From Glutamicibacter ardleyensis (lineage in GTDB: Bacteria; Actinomycetota; Actinomycetes; Actinomycetales; Micrococcaceae), in contig NZ_BMKX01000006.1 of the NCBI RefSeq assembly GCF_014644555.1, positions 62,001-126,000 on the forward strand: a stretch of 64,000 bases of DNA. The letters run 5' to 3'. Shown in pieces: positions 8,694-17,871 of this stretch. Positions within the stretch are counted from its first letter, which is position 1; the number at the start of each line of letters is the position of its first letter. The position numbers and the translations under genes were made by a program. The notes under the pieces are model-generated. The model searched no databases. It was given only the letters and a program-made list of their open reading frames with translations, and was not told the DNA's origin.

Positions 8694-10376
8694 GTGAGCG
8701 AAAACAACGAGGCACAACGCGTCGCCGAGCGTCTTCAGGTAACCGAACGTCAGGTCAACCTGCTTCGCGATAAAAATCGCAACCTAGATAAGCAGCTAGC
8801 CGGGATCAGTGGCAACAACCAGCGCCTAGTGTCCTTGCTAGAACAGACTCGCGAACAAATTATCAACCTCAAATCTGCGCTTGAAAAAGACGGTGATACG
8901 CCATTTAGCTACGGAACCATCGTGGCAAAACACCCGCGTAAACACCCGGAACCAGGCACCGGAATCGAAACCACCGCGGTACAGGCTGTCGACGTGATTT
9001 ACTCCGGACGAAAAATGCGTGTATCCATAAGCCCACTGCTGGATTTCGACAAATTCCACATTGGCCAACAGGTACTCCTCAATGAGGCTCTCGTTGTCGT
9101 GGCAGGCCTAGGCTATGAACAAACCGGCGACCTAGTGACGATCAAGGAAATCCTGGAGCACCACCAAGCAGTAGTGATGACCCGCGGCGATGACCAGCGA
9201 GTCATCGAATTTGCTGAGCCACTGCGCGGTGAACATCTGCGCGTGGGAGATCAACTAACCATTGATTCGCGTACCGGGTTAGCGATCAACCGGGTACAGC
9301 TCACCGACATGCAGTCGCTAGTGCTCGAGGAAGTACCGGATATCGATTACTCGGATATCGGTGGACTGAACTCACAAATTGAAGCCATCCAAGACTCGGT
9401 CGAGTTGCCCTTCGCGCACCCAGAGCTTTATCGAGAACACGGACTGAGCGCCCCCAAGGGCATTCTGCTTTACGGCCCTCCGGGCTGCGGTAAGACCTTG
9501 ATCGCCAAGGCCGTGGCAAATTCACTAGCCCAGCGCGCAGCAGCACGAAACGGTAATACCCAATCCAGAAGCTACTTCCTGAACATCAAGGGCCCAGAAC
9601 TACTGGACAAGTATGTCGGTGAGACCGAACGGCATATTCGCCTGATCTTCGCACGAGCCCGCGAAAAGGCGTTGCATGGCGACCCAGTCGTGGTGTTCTT
9701 CGACGAGATGGAATCGCTCTTCCGAACCCGTGGCACAGGTGTTTCTTCCGACGTTGAGACGACCATAGTGCCACAGTTGCTTGCCGAAATTGACGGTGTG
9801 GAGCGCTTGGATAACGTCATCGTTATTGGTGCCTCAAACCGAGAAGACATGATTGACCCGGCCATTTTGCGTCCGGGACGTTTGGACGTGAAGATCAAAA
9901 TTCGTCGCCCCGACGCAGTGGGCGCCGCAGAAATTTTTGGTAAGTATCTCACCACAGACCTACCCCTGCATGAGGACGAGGTCACCGCCGATGGGGGAGA
10001 GCGCCAGAAGACCGTAGCAAGAATGATCAGCGACACCGTGGAAGCGATGTATTCCACCGAACGGATCAACGAATTCTTGGAAGTCACTTACGTCAACGGT
10101 CAAGTAGAGGTGCTCTATTTTAAGGACTTCGCCTCCGGGGCGGTCATTCACAATGTGGTGGACCGAGCAAAAAAGCATGCAATTAAGTCGTTGATCACTA
10201 CCGGTGAACGCGGACTGAAAATGGAATACCTGTTGCGTGCAGTGCGTGAAGAGTTCGCCGAGCACGAGGATATGCCAAACACCACCAATCCCGATGATTG
10301 GGCGCGTATCTCCGGGCGCAAGGGGGAACGGATCAGCCATATTCGCTCGCTGGTTAATCAGAAGGGCAGCAAATGA
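8694..10376 (+). CDS. arc: AAA+ ATPase forming ring-shaped complexes, ARC (Mpa homologue)
   Basis: A 560-residue hexameric unfoldase that recognises pupylated proteins through its N-terminal coiled coil. Visible parts are a coiled coil (about residues 5-65), tandem OB domains, and an AAA module with Walker [14 protein letters not shown] near residue 260 and Walker [12 protein letters not shown] near 335. The GTG at 8694, with GGGAG seven bases upstream, is preferred to the open start at 8628. In proteasome-containing actinobacteria the homologue ends in a GQYL-type tail that docks into and opens the 20S core; here the end is SLVNQKGSK, with no such tail. The gene overlaps dop by four bases. 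Confidence 0.94.
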   Translation: MSENNEAQRVAERLQVTERQVNLLRDKNRNLDKQLAGISGNNQRLVSLLEQTREQIINLKSALEKDGDTPFSYGTIVAKHPRKHPEPGTGIETTAVQAVDVIYSGRKMRVSISPLLDFDKFHIGQQVLLNEALVVVAGLGYEQTGDLVTIKEILEHHQAVVMTRGDDQRVIEFAEPLRGEHLRVGDQLTIDSRTGLAINRVQLTDMQSLVLEEVPDIDYSDIGGLNSQIEAIQDSVELPFAHPELYREHGLSAPKGILLYGPPGCGKTLIAKAVANSLAQRAAARNGNTQSRSYFLNIKGPELLDKYVGETERHIRLIFARAREKALHGDPVVVFFDEMESLFRTRGTGVSSDVETTIVPQLLAEIDGVERLDNVIVIGASNREDMIDPAILRPGRLDVKIKIRRPDAVGAAEIFGKYLTTDLPLHEDEVTADGGERQKTVARMISDTVEAMYSTERINEFLEVTYVNGQVEVLYFKDFASGAVIHNVVDRAKKHAIKSLITTGERGLKMEYLLRAVREEFAEHEDMPNTTNPDDWARISGRKGERISHIRSLVNQKGSK

Positions 10377-11992
10377 GCGCTCGTCGGCTAGTGGGCCTGG
10401 AAACTGAGTACGGAATCATTCGGCCGTCCATGCCCAAAGCGAACTCCACGGTGCTCTCCGCGCAAATTGTGGACGGATACGCGCAATTAGTACGCGATAG
10501 CGACTCCGCAACTCGCGCCGCACGCTGGGATTATGCTGATGAGTCTCCGCTCAATGATGCTCGGGGTCATTCGGTGTCCCGCGAGGAAGCACATCCGAGT
10601 CAACTCACAGATTCTGAACCCACCTTAGAAGCCGAAAATCAGGTGTGGACCGCCGAATCTATTGCCTTAGACGGAAATGACGCACGCGTTGGTGCCACGT
10701 TGTATCAGGAAAATGACACCACCGACGTAGTAATGAATATGGTGCTCGGTAACGGTGCCCGACTCTATGTGGACCATGCGCATCCCGAATACTCCGGTCC
10801 GGAAGTGACCAGCCCGCGTGATGCGGTGCTCTGGGATCAAGCGGGCGATCAGGTAATGCGCCGGGCCGCAGCCTCGGCCGCCAGTTTGGGCAGTGGTGAA
10901 CTGCTGTTATACAAGAACAACACCGACAATAAGTCGGTGTCTTATGGGTCGCACGAAAACTATCTGATCCCGCGCGATGTGGAGTTCTCCCGGTTAGTCG
11001 ACGGGTTGACCGCATTTTTTGTCACCCGGCAGATTTTTTGTGGGGCAGGACGAGTGGGGCGCGGAATGCTCGGGCGCGGAGCCGAATTCCAAATCTCCCA
11101 GCGTGCCGATTTTTTTGAGGCAGAAGTTGGTCTGGAAACCACGGTCAACCGTCCGATCATTAATACTCGAGACGAGCCACATGCCAATTGGGATAAGTAC
11201 CGCCGGTTACATGTGATCATCGGAGATGCAAACCTTGGTCAGATCTCCACACTGTTAAGAGTTGGCACCACAAACTTGGTGCTCAGCCTGATCGAAGCAG
11301 GAATGTCTCCGAAGCTTGAGCTAGCAGATCCGGTATCCGCCCTTCAGCAGATCAGCCACGACCCCACTCTGCAGGCATCCGTGGCGCTGCGCGGTGGGCG
11401 TCGAATGACCGCTATCGAGATCCAGCGCAGCTATCTGGAAGCGGCCGAAACCTATTGTGCACAGCGCGAGGTCACCGACCCCGACACCACTGAAATTCTT
11501 AACCGTTGGCGTGCCATCTTGGACACCCTGGAACAAGATCCTATGCAGGCGGCCGGCCAGGTCGACTGGATCGCCAAATATTCGCTAATGAAGTCATTTA
11601 CCGAACGCCACAACGTTGGGCTTGATGATCCGCGCATTGCACTGATGGACTTGCAATGGGCTGACCTGCGCCTGGACAAAGGATTGTATTATCGGATCGC
11701 CGCGCGAGGCCTGATGGAAACCATCTTCAGCCAGGAAGAAATTAATGCCGCGGTGGACAACCCACCCCACGATACCCGCGCCTACCTGCGAGGAATGACG
11801 CTGCAACGCTACGCACCCTACGTGGTAGCTGCCAACTGGGATGCGCTGTCATTCTCGGTACCAGGAGCAAGGAAAATCAACAGGTTCCACATGCCCGAAC
11901 CATTGACGGGTAGTCGTGCGCAGGTTGGAGAACTCTTTGATGCGCAACTGGAGATCAATGAGTTCATCGATCAGTTGGCGCGGCATCGCTAA
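10373..11992 (+). CDS. dop: Pup deamidase/depupylase Dop
   Basis: A 539-residue glutamine-synthetase-like enzyme. Dop deamidates the C-terminal Gln of Pup to Glu, making it competent for ligation, and also removes Pup from substrates. Seen: the N-terminal nucleotide-site motif GLETEYGI, the disordered Dop-specific loop (about residues 53-90, rich in Glu, Asp and Ser), the catalytic-site segment [24 protein letters not shown] and NTRDEPHA. Pup here ends in Gln, so this deamidation step is needed. The start ATG overlaps the arc stop (ATGA), indicating translational coupling. Confidence 0.96.
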   Translation: MSARRLVGLETEYGIIRPSMPKANSTVLSAQIVDGYAQLVRDSDSATRAARWDYADESPLNDARGHSVSREEAHPSQLTDSEPTLEAENQVWTAESIALDGNDARVGATLYQENDTTDVVMNMVLGNGARLYVDHAHPEYSGPEVTSPRDAVLWDQAGDQVMRRAAASAASLGSGELLLYKNNTDNKSVSYGSHENYLIPRDVEFSRLVDGLTAFFVTRQIFCGAGRVGRGMLGRGAEFQISQRADFFEAEVGLETTVNRPIINTRDEPHANWDKYRRLHVIIGDANLGQISTLLRVGTTNLVLSLIEAGMSPKLELADPVSALQQISHDPTLQASVALRGGRRMTAIEIQRSYLEAAETYCAQREVTDPDTTEILNRWRAILDTLEQDPMQAAGQVDWIAKYSLMKSFTERHNVGLDDPRIALMDLQWADLRLDKGLYYRIAARGLMETIFSQEEINAAVDNPPHDTRAYLRGMTLQRYAPYVVAANWDALSFSVPGARKINRFHMPEPLTGSRAQVGELFDAQLEINEFIDQLARHR

Positions 11993-12052
11993 ACAGCGCA
12001 GAATGAGAACTAGGCGTGCATCACCTGCCGCCAAAGATTTGAGGAGCAAGAA

Positions 12053-12238
12053 ATGACCCAGGAAAACTTCTCGGCTCGCCGTGAGAATCAAGCCCAGCCG
12101 GTAGAAACCGAGCAGGTACAGGTAAATACCACCGGTACCAGTGCCGGCGTTGACGATTTGTTGGATGAGATCGATTCAGTACTTGAATCGAATGCCGAAG
12201 AATTCGTGCGTGGCTTCATTCAAAAGGGTGGCCAGTAA
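12053..12238 (+). CDS. pup: Prokaryotic ubiquitin-like protein Pup
   Basis: A 61-residue, acidic, largely disordered modifier that is ligated through its C-terminal residue to lysines of target proteins. The N-terminus is rich in Gln, Glu and Asn. The C-terminal half (DDLLDEIDSVLESNAEEFV) is the helix that pairs with the Arc coiled coil. It ends RGFIQKGGQ, the GGQ form that Dop must deamidate. GAGGAG stands about seven bases before the ATG. It lies 60 bases after dop and 76 bases before pafA; the prcB-prcA proteasome genes usually found after pup are absent. Confidence 0.97.
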   Translation: MTQENFSARRENQAQPVETEQVQVNTTGTSAGVDDLLDEIDSVLESNAEEFVRGFIQKGGQ

Positions 12239-12314
12239 CTTAGTTGCAGTCACGGGCATGACCAACATGTTGCTGGTTTACTCTGGCAACACCAATGAGG
12301 GGAAGTAGCTTCCG

Positions 12315-13688
12315 GTGGATCGCAGGATTTTCGGTTTAGAGACCGAATTTGGACTGAACTATGTGCCATCTGATGGGCGACGGCTCACTCCAGAAGACGC
12401 AGCCCGGCATCTTTTTCGTCCCGTTGTCGCGTGGGGACGAAGCTCCAACGTTTTCTTGAACAACGGTTCACGGCTTTACCTTGATGTTGGTTCCCACCCT
12501 GAATACGCTACCGCGGAATGTGATCAGTTGCTTCAACTGATTGCTCATGACCGCGCCGGTGAAACGGTGATGCTGGACCTGGTTGAACAGGCCGAAGAAC
12601 AGCTACTCGAAGAAGGTCACGAAGGCCGATTGTTCTTGTTCAAGAACAATGTTGATTCCGCTGGTAATTCTTATGGATGTCACGAAAACTACTTGATCCC
12701 GCGCAAAGTCGAATTTAAGCGACTCGCGGATATGCTCATCCCGTTCTTGGTGACTCGTCAGCTGCTGTGCGGTGCCGGTCATCTGGTTCAGATTGAAGAT
12801 GAAACAAAGTTTGTCTTCTCCCAACGCGCGGACCACATGTGGGAAGGCGTTTCCTCAGCGACCACACGGTCTCGTCCAATTATCAACACTCGTGACGAGC
12901 CGCATGCGGATGCCCAGTATCATCGTCGTCTGCACGTGATCGTGGGGGACTCGTCGATGAGTGAGACCACGCAACTGCTGAAGATCGGTGCGACCGATCT
13001 GGTCTTGCGACTGATTGAATCCGGAGAGATCTATCATGATCTGCGTCTGGAGAACCCGATTCGTTCAATTCGCAGTATCTCTCATGCTTTTACAGGGCAA
13101 ACCGTGGTGCGGTTGATGTCCGGAGATGAACCAACCGCCTTGCAATTGCAGTGGAAAATCCTTGAGCTGGTAAAGGGATTTGTGGCCCGTCATGGCGCGC
13201 ACCACGATCAGGTGGAACGGGTGCTTGAACTATGGGAACGCGTTTTGGTAGCCGTTGAGAGTCAGAACTTCTCGTTAATCGACCAAGATATTGACTGGGC
13301 AATTAAGCACAAACTGATCACTGGTTACGCTGCCAAGAACAATCTGGGCCTAGATTCCCACCGCATTGCGCAGTTGAATTTGACCTACCATGACATTGAC
13401 CCGACACGTGGTCTCTTCCACTTACTGCGTCGGCGCGGACTTGCTAGCTCGGTTCTCGACCCGCAGGCAATTGCAGATGCCGTAGAAAACCCGCCAGCCA
13501 CCACGCGTGCGGCGATCCGCAGTAAATTCATCAGGGCCGCCAGAGAGACGGGTCGACGGTATTCCACCGACTGGGTGCACATGAAATATGAAGAAGGTGA
13601 AGGCGGGGTTGTATTGTGCAAGGACCCCTTTGCCACCACAAATTCGGCGGTTGATGAGCTAATTGAAATGATGCGCCGCCCCGTATGA
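12315..13688 (+). CDS. pafA: Pup-protein ligase PafA
   Basis: A 457-residue homologue of Dop and glutamine synthetase that phosphorylates the C-terminal Glu of deamidated Pup and joins it to a substrate lysine. The N-terminal GLETEFGLNYV, the catalytic-site region [26 protein letters not shown] and [10 protein letters not shown] are intact. It lacks the Dop loop, which with its length separates it from dop upstream. The GTG start is preceded by GAGGGGAAG. Transcription probably continues from pup; a short palindrome and a possible promoter follow. Confidence 0.96.
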   Translation: MDRRIFGLETEFGLNYVPSDGRRLTPEDAARHLFRPVVAWGRSSNVFLNNGSRLYLDVGSHPEYATAECDQLLQLIAHDRAGETVMLDLVEQAEEQLLEEGHEGRLFLFKNNVDSAGNSYGCHENYLIPRKVEFKRLADMLIPFLVTRQLLCGAGHLVQIEDETKFVFSQRADHMWEGVSSATTRSRPIINTRDEPHADAQYHRRLHVIVGDSSMSETTQLLKIGATDLVLRLIESGEIYHDLRLENPIRSIRSISHAFTGQTVVRLMSGDEPTALQLQWKILELVKGFVARHGAHHDQVERVLELWERVLVAVESQNFSLIDQDIDWAIKHKLITGYAAKNNLGLDSHRIAQLNLTYHDIDPTRGLFHLLRRRGLASSVLDPQAIADAVENPPATTRAAIRSKFIRAARETGRRYSTDWVHMKYEEGEGGVVLCKDPFATTNSAVDELIEMMRRPV

Positions 13689-13703
13689 CCAGCTGAAAAC
13701 AAG

Positions 13704-13720
13704 TATTTACACAGTAAATA
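13704..13720. promoter_or_regulatory. 17-base AT-rich palindrome after pafA
   Basis: TATTTAC and GTAAATA flank a 3-base centre, 16 bases after the pafA stop and 86 bases before the FKBP lipoprotein gene. A TAAGCT hexamer (13725-13730) next to it could be a -10 box. It may be an operator for the FKBP gene or a weak terminator for pafA; the sequence alone does not decide. Confidence 0.35.
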
Positions 13721-13806
13721 CCCCTAAGCTAGATGCAGATCGTTGCGACCGGGTCCCGTCCCGGTGCGTGTAGTAGAACCAATAGTTCTTATCGGAAAGA
13801 AGATTC

Positions 13807-14739
13807 GTGCGAAAAGTTTTGGCAGTTTGCGTAACCGCGTCCGTTTTGGCCCTGACCGCTTGTGGGTCAGGAACCACCTCACTCAGCAAAGTTGATGTAA
13901 AGCCGGCGGCTGACGAGCAGACCGCACCAGAGGTCAGCTTCGATGCCCCATTGTTGACCGATAAAGAAGAAGCGGTCACCGTGGTCGAAGGTGATGGTGC
14001 GGACATCAAAGATGGCGACACTATCGACATTCAGTCAGGCCTCTACAAAACCATTGACGGTCACTTGACAAATGAGAACTTCACCGGTGACACCACCCCG
14101 ATGCCGGTAGATGAATCGCTTAAGACACAGATGCCGGCACTTTACGAGACTCTGCTCAAGTCCCAGGTTGGTGACTGGATTGCTTACGCTGCCATCGATG
14201 GTGTTCAGCAGGCGGACGGAACCATGAAGGAGCCAGAAGCTGGTTCCCGCGCCGAGCGCCTGATTGTCATCAAGATCGCCGATTCAGTGAGCGCCAGCAA
14301 GCCGTTGAGCCAGGATGAGGTCAAGAAGCTGAAGGACGAGGGTAAGCTACCTACCGTAAAGACCGGTAAGGGCGATCCAGCGATCACCATCCCTAAGGAC
14401 ACTGAGGCCCCTGCAGGTCTAGCGGTTGATGTTCTTGAAGAAGGCACCGGACCGGCGACCTCCGATACTTCTAGCGCCAGCGTTCACTACCACGGTGTGC
14501 GTTGGGAAGACGGCAAGAAGTTTGATGGTAACTTCGGCTCGGATGAGGGTTTTGAAATGAAGATGTCCGGCGGCGTCATCAAGGGCTGGCTTGAAGGTCT
14601 AAAAGGCTTGAAGGAAGGCAGCAAGGTCTTGCTAAGCATTCCTGCCGATATGGCCTACGGCAAGAACCCACAGCCGGGTCAGCCTGAAGGACCACTGGTC
14701 TTTTACGTAGAATTAGACAAGGTAACTACCAGCAAGTAA
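13807..14739 (+). CDS. FKBP-type peptidyl-prolyl isomerase lipoprotein
   Basis: A 310-residue secreted lipoprotein. It has an N-terminal signal peptide ending in the lipobox LTAC, with Cys19 as the lipidation site. A divergent FKBP-like segment spans about residues 60-160. A better-conserved FKBP domain from about residue 205 (SVHYHGVRWEDGKKFDGNF, GVIKGWLEGLKGLKEGSKV, IPADMAYGKNP) ends at the C-terminus. It is expected to catalyse proline isomerisation of extracytoplasmic proteins at the outer membrane face. GGAAAGAAG precedes the GTG start. It is followed after 16 bases by a cytosolic FKBP, so they form a pair downstream of the Pup genes, a layout seen in related genera. Confidence 0.9.
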   Translation: MRKVLAVCVTASVLALTACGSGTTSLSKVDVKPAADEQTAPEVSFDAPLLTDKEEAVTVVEGDGADIKDGDTIDIQSGLYKTIDGHLTNENFTGDTTPMPVDESLKTQMPALYETLLKSQVGDWIAYAAIDGVQQADGTMKEPEAGSRAERLIVIKIADSVSASKPLSQDEVKKLKDEGKLPTVKTGKGDPAITIPKDTEAPAGLAVDVLEEGTGPATSDTSSASVHYHGVRWEDGKKFDGNFGSDEGFEMKMSGGVIKGWLEGLKGLKEGSKVLLSIPADMAYGKNPQPGQPEGPLVFYVELDKVTTSK

Positions 14740-14755
14740 CAGAAAGGCCGTAAAC

Positions 14756-15151
14756 ATGTCTTTTGGAGAACGTAATTACGAGCGCACCAAGCCTGAAATT
14801 GATTTCCCAGGCACCGATGCACCTACCGAATTGGTCATCAACGATCTGATCGAGGGCGACGGCGCAGAAGTCACCCCGGGCACCACCGTGCAGGCTCATT
14901 ACGTGGGCGTTTCATGGTCCACCGGCGAAGAGTTCGACTCTTCATGGGGCCGTGGCTCGACCCTCGACTTCCCAGTGGGCGTCGGCATGGTCATCCAGGG
15001 CTGGGACCAGGGACTCTTGGGAATGAAGGTCGGCGGACGCCGTCGCCTGGAGATCCCTTCCGAGCTTGCCTATGGTGAGCGCGGTGCGCCTGGTGCTATC
15101 GCACCTAACGAGGCATTGATCTTCGTGGTTGACCTGATGGGCACCAAGTAA
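14756..15151 (+). CDS. FKBP-type peptidyl-prolyl cis-trans isomerase
   Basis: A 131-residue single-domain FKBP without a signal peptide, so cytosolic. Conserved active-site elements are visible: VQAHYVGVSWSTGEEFDSSW, FPVGVGMVIQGWDQGLLGMKVG and IPSELAYGERGAPGAIAPNEALIFVVDL. All are close to the canonical FKBP12 fold. It accelerates proline isomerisation during folding. It is co-directional with the lipoprotein FKBP 16 bases upstream and is closed by a hairpin 10 bases after the stop. Confidence 0.95.
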   Translation: MSFGERNYERTKPEIDFPGTDAPTELVINDLIEGDGAEVTPGTTVQAHYVGVSWSTGEEFDSSWGRGSTLDFPVGVGMVIQGWDQGLLGMKVGGRRRLEIPSELAYGERGAPGAIAPNEALIFVVDLMGTK

Positions 15152-15160
15152 GACCTTGAT

Positions 15161-15201
15161 GAAAGCCCCAAGATTGCAATTTGGCAAATCTTGGGGCTTT
15201 C
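15161..15201 (+). terminator. Terminator hairpin after the FKBP gene
   Basis: A perfect 15-bp stem (15161-15175 with 15187-15201) and 11-base loop lie 9 bases after the stop codon. The tail CCTTGTCTT is only partly U-rich. It separates the FKBP pair from pafBC. Confidence 0.8.
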
Positions 15202-15250
15202 CTTGTCTTCAAAGTCATAGATCAGTGCGGAAGTTCGTTAGGGTAGGCAC

Positions 15251-17254
15251 GTGAGAATAAAGCAGACTGACGGACCGAGCAAGGCCGAACGCCTAACAAG
15301 CCTCATCTATGCCTTGGCAACCACCGAACGACGGTTTAGTGCTGAGCGTATCGGAGACTACCTCAACCCAACAGGGAATGCCGAAGCGCGCGAAAAGGCC
15401 ATCGAGCGGCTCAAGGACGACATCCGCAACGAGTTCGGTCTGCGGCTGATCACCGAGGTCATTGACGATATCCCGTATTACCGGATCGATACCAGTGACT
15501 GGTTCCTACCTGCCATCGACTTCTCCGTGGCAGAATCTTCCATGATCGCCTTGGCCGCCAGCCTCTGGAAAGACTCAAAAGTCCAGGCTCTGGCATTGAG
15601 CGCCGCAGCCCGAATTACCGGCAACCAAAGTAACGATGCGAGTATTGCCCCCTACACCGGGGCCATGCTGCCACGGCTCTCGGTGGACGATCCAAACTTT
15701 AAAGCGTGCGCACTTGCGGTCTTTAATAAGAAAACACTGAAGTTTGATTATGAAGATGCCCAAGGAAATACCACTAAACGGGTCGTCGATATGTGGGGGA
15801 TCGGACAGCGCTTCGGCAATTGGTACTTCACCGGATGGGATCATCACCGCGAGGCCCAACGCGTGTTCCGGCTCAACCGGTTGCAAGGTCACTTCACCAT
15901 TCAGGTCCGGCGAGAAGGCGCTTCCAACACCGATTATCATCCTCGTCCGCAAGATTTTTCCATGACAGAGGTGCTCCAAGATTTTGATCTGCGAAATCCC
16001 GGTCACCTGGCAGTTGTAGAACTGCTCGACGACTCGGCCACTCCGTTGCGCGCTCGAGCTATCAACGGAACTCGTAGCTCAGCAACGTTGAATATTGGTT
16101 ATGCAGACCAGCACTCTTTCGCCGCAGAATTGGCCAGTTTTGGCCCGGCAGTCAAAGTCATGCAACCGCGCGAACTGGCGTTACAGGTGGCCAATACCCT
16201 CAAAGATGCCCGGGCAGCTCAGCACGATATTGCACAGCTTTCAGCGCTGAAAGACGTCAAGTTTAAACCGCATCGCGCCCTCGGACGTAGCTCGACGGCC
16301 CAACAGGTCATGCGTAATATCGACATGATCCAGTACGTTGTCGCGCAGGGCTCGGTGACGATTGGCGAGCTATGTGAACGTTATTCGATGACCCAAGCCA
16401 AAGTTCGCGATGAACTGGCGATGATCATGATGTGTGGAGTGCCCAATGGGCAGCACGATGAACTGATCAACGTCAACGATGGTGACCTCGACTCGGATGA
16501 AGTTACCATCACTAACGCAGCGTTTCTTGCCGAACCGCAAAAACTCGCTCCCTTGGAAGCAGTGGCAGTGCTTGGTGGCCTGAACGCCTTAGATAGCATC
16601 CCCGCCTTTGAACACCGCGAGGTCTTGCGTAGCGCGCTGCAAAAAATCAATGCGGCCGTGGCACGGTTTGATGGGTGGAACGGAGCGCTGGGTTTTGCGC
16701 TGACTCAGGTACGTGAGCATGACACTCCCGCCCAGCTCATTCAGGCGCTACGCACCAAAGTTGTCGCCGATATAGATTACTACTCGGCGAATTCCCAAAC
16801 TCACCAACGACGTGAGATTGAACCGATTAGGCTGATCGAGGACGGGCCAGTGCAGTACTTGCGCGCTTGGTGTCGCAAGCGCCAGGCCATCCTCACCTTC
16901 CGCGTTGATCGGGTTCTTGATGTGAAACTCACCGAGGAACCATTTGTTCTTGGCGAACGTCATCAAGACTATGAGAAGCTTGATTTCAGCTATTCGGCAA
17001 ACAGTGATGATCTAGAAGTTGAATTTTATGTAGCTGCCGAAGCCGTGGCAGTTATCGAGGCTTTCAACCCGATAGCATGGTCTCAATCCAAGGTTGAATC
17101 AGGTCACTTGGCAAAAGTTCGACTTTCAGACCATCTGGTAGCTGCTCCATGGGTTGCACGCCACGGCGGTAAAATTGTTGTTGTCGGCCCTGATGCTACA
17201 CGCGAACGCGTTGAGAAATGGTTGGACGACGCTATCAGAATGTATGAGGATTGA
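15251..17254 (+). CDS. pafBC: PafBC transcriptional regulator (natural PafB-PafC fusion)
   Basis: A 667-residue protein equivalent to PafB and PafC joined end to end. Two winged-helix/WYL units are visible: the first from residue 10 (KAERLTSLIYALATTERRFS) and the second from about residue 350 (QQVMRNIDMIQYVVAQGSVTIGELCERYSMT), each with a WYL-type domain behind it. In mycobacteria PafB and PafC form a heterodimer that activates the LexA/RecA-independent DNA-damage response; the one-chain form is known from Arthrobacter. The GTG start follows the FKBP terminator. It appears to head a unit with a small membrane protein and tatA-tatC. Despite its position, its known role is in DNA repair control rather than pupylation. 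Confidence 0.93.
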   Translation: MRIKQTDGPSKAERLTSLIYALATTERRFSAERIGDYLNPTGNAEAREKAIERLKDDIRNEFGLRLITEVIDDIPYYRIDTSDWFLPAIDFSVAESSMIALAASLWKDSKVQALALSAAARITGNQSNDASIAPYTGAMLPRLSVDDPNFKACALAVFNKKTLKFDYEDAQGNTTKRVVDMWGIGQRFGNWYFTGWDHHREAQRVFRLNRLQGHFTIQVRREGASNTDYHPRPQDFSMTEVLQDFDLRNPGHLAVVELLDDSATPLRARAINGTRSSATLNIGYADQHSFAAELASFGPAVKVMQPRELALQVANTLKDARAAQHDIAQLSALKDVKFKPHRALGRSSTAQQVMRNIDMIQYVVAQGSVTIGELCERYSMTQAKVRDELAMIMMCGVPNGQHDELINVNDGDLDSDEVTITNAAFLAEPQKLAPLEAVAVLGGLNALDSIPAFEHREVLRSALQKINAAVARFDGWNGALGFALTQVREHDTPAQLIQALRTKVVADIDYYSANSQTHQRREIEPIRLIEDGPVQYLRAWCRKRQAILTFRVDRVLDVKLTEEPFVLGERHQDYEKLDFSYSANSDDLEVEFYVAAEAVAVIEAFNPIAWSQSKVESGHLAKVRLSDHLVAAPWVARHGGKIVVVGPDATRERVEKWLDDAIRMYED

Positions 17255-17257
17255 TAG

Positions 17258-17617
17258 ATGCTTCCTTGGTGGTTTTGGGTTCTCTTATGGACCGTGCTGA
17301 TTCTCGCGACACTGCTCTTAGCGGTGCTTGCCGGGTTCCGCCTGTTCCGTCGAGCCATGTCCGTGCTCGACGGCGCCTCTGACGCGGCGGACCATATCAG
17401 CGGGGAATTTGCTCAACCTGGAACAGTGGTAGCTTATGAACCGGTGGTTCGGCGTTACCCGCACGGAACCGATGCAACGCATGGCGAGCGGGAAGAAATT
17501 TCCGAGTTACGCCACCTCGGTAAGGCTGAGCGAATTGAGGCACGTCGCGTCAAACGTGTGGCCCGTCGCAGTAACCGGGGTCAGGCGCAAAACATGCGCG
17601 ATCTGAATCTGTTCTGA
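17258..17617 (+). CDS. Small single-span membrane protein, hypothetical
   Basis: A 119-residue protein starting 3 bases after pafBC. One long hydrophobic segment (WWFWVLLWTVLILATLLLAV) spans residues 4-23 and is followed by a short amphipathic region. The C-terminal half is polar and becomes strongly basic (RIEARRVKRVARRSNRGQ). The predicted topology is N-terminus out, tail in the cytoplasm. Comparable proteins occur between pafC and tatA in related actinomycetes. The function is unknown, and I see no catalytic motif. Confidence 0.72.
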   Translation: MLPWWFWVLLWTVLILATLLLAVLAGFRLFRRAMSVLDGASDAADHISGEFAQPGTVVAYEPVVRRYPHGTDATHGEREEISELRHLGKAERIEARRVKRVARRSNRGQAQNMRDLNLF

Positions 17618-17649
17618 CGTAGACTTAAGTTTGAGAGAAGGGGAACCAC

Positions 17650-17862
17650 ATGTTTGGTTTACAGGGATGGCACTTAGCTATCATTATCGTTTTAGCATTA
17701 CTACTTTTCGGCGCTCCAAAGCTTCCAGGCATGGCTCGGTCTTTGGGTCAGTCGCTACGTATTTTTAAGTCTGAGGTTCGTCAGATGAAAGACGACGACA
17801 AGCCTGAAACCGTTGACGGTACCGTCAACGAACCTAATCCCAATGAAAAGAACAACTCGTAG
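17650..17862 (+). CDS. tatA: Twin-arginine translocase subunit TatA
   Basis: A 70-residue protein with the TatA layout: a short membrane helix ([20 protein letters not shown]) leading into the hinge and amphipathic helix [19 protein letters not shown], then an acidic, disordered tail. The FGxxKLP hinge is present as FGAPKLP. It oligomerises to form the transport passage for folded proteins with twin-arginine signal peptides, such as the Rieske protein QcrA encoded at 37.3 kb. AGAAGGGGAA stands before the ATG. tatC follows after 9 bases. Confidence 0.95.
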   Translation: MFGLQGWHLAIIIVLALLLFGAPKLPGMARSLGQSLRIFKSEVRQMKDDDKPETVDGTVNEPNPNEKNNS

Positions 17863-17871
17863 ACCTCTTCA

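Noticed and set aside
13707-14030. 107-codon minus-strand ORF over the start of the FKBP lipoprotein
   Set aside because: It runs antisense to a clear signal peptide and FKBP gene and consists of Ser/Thr-rich low-complexity translation.
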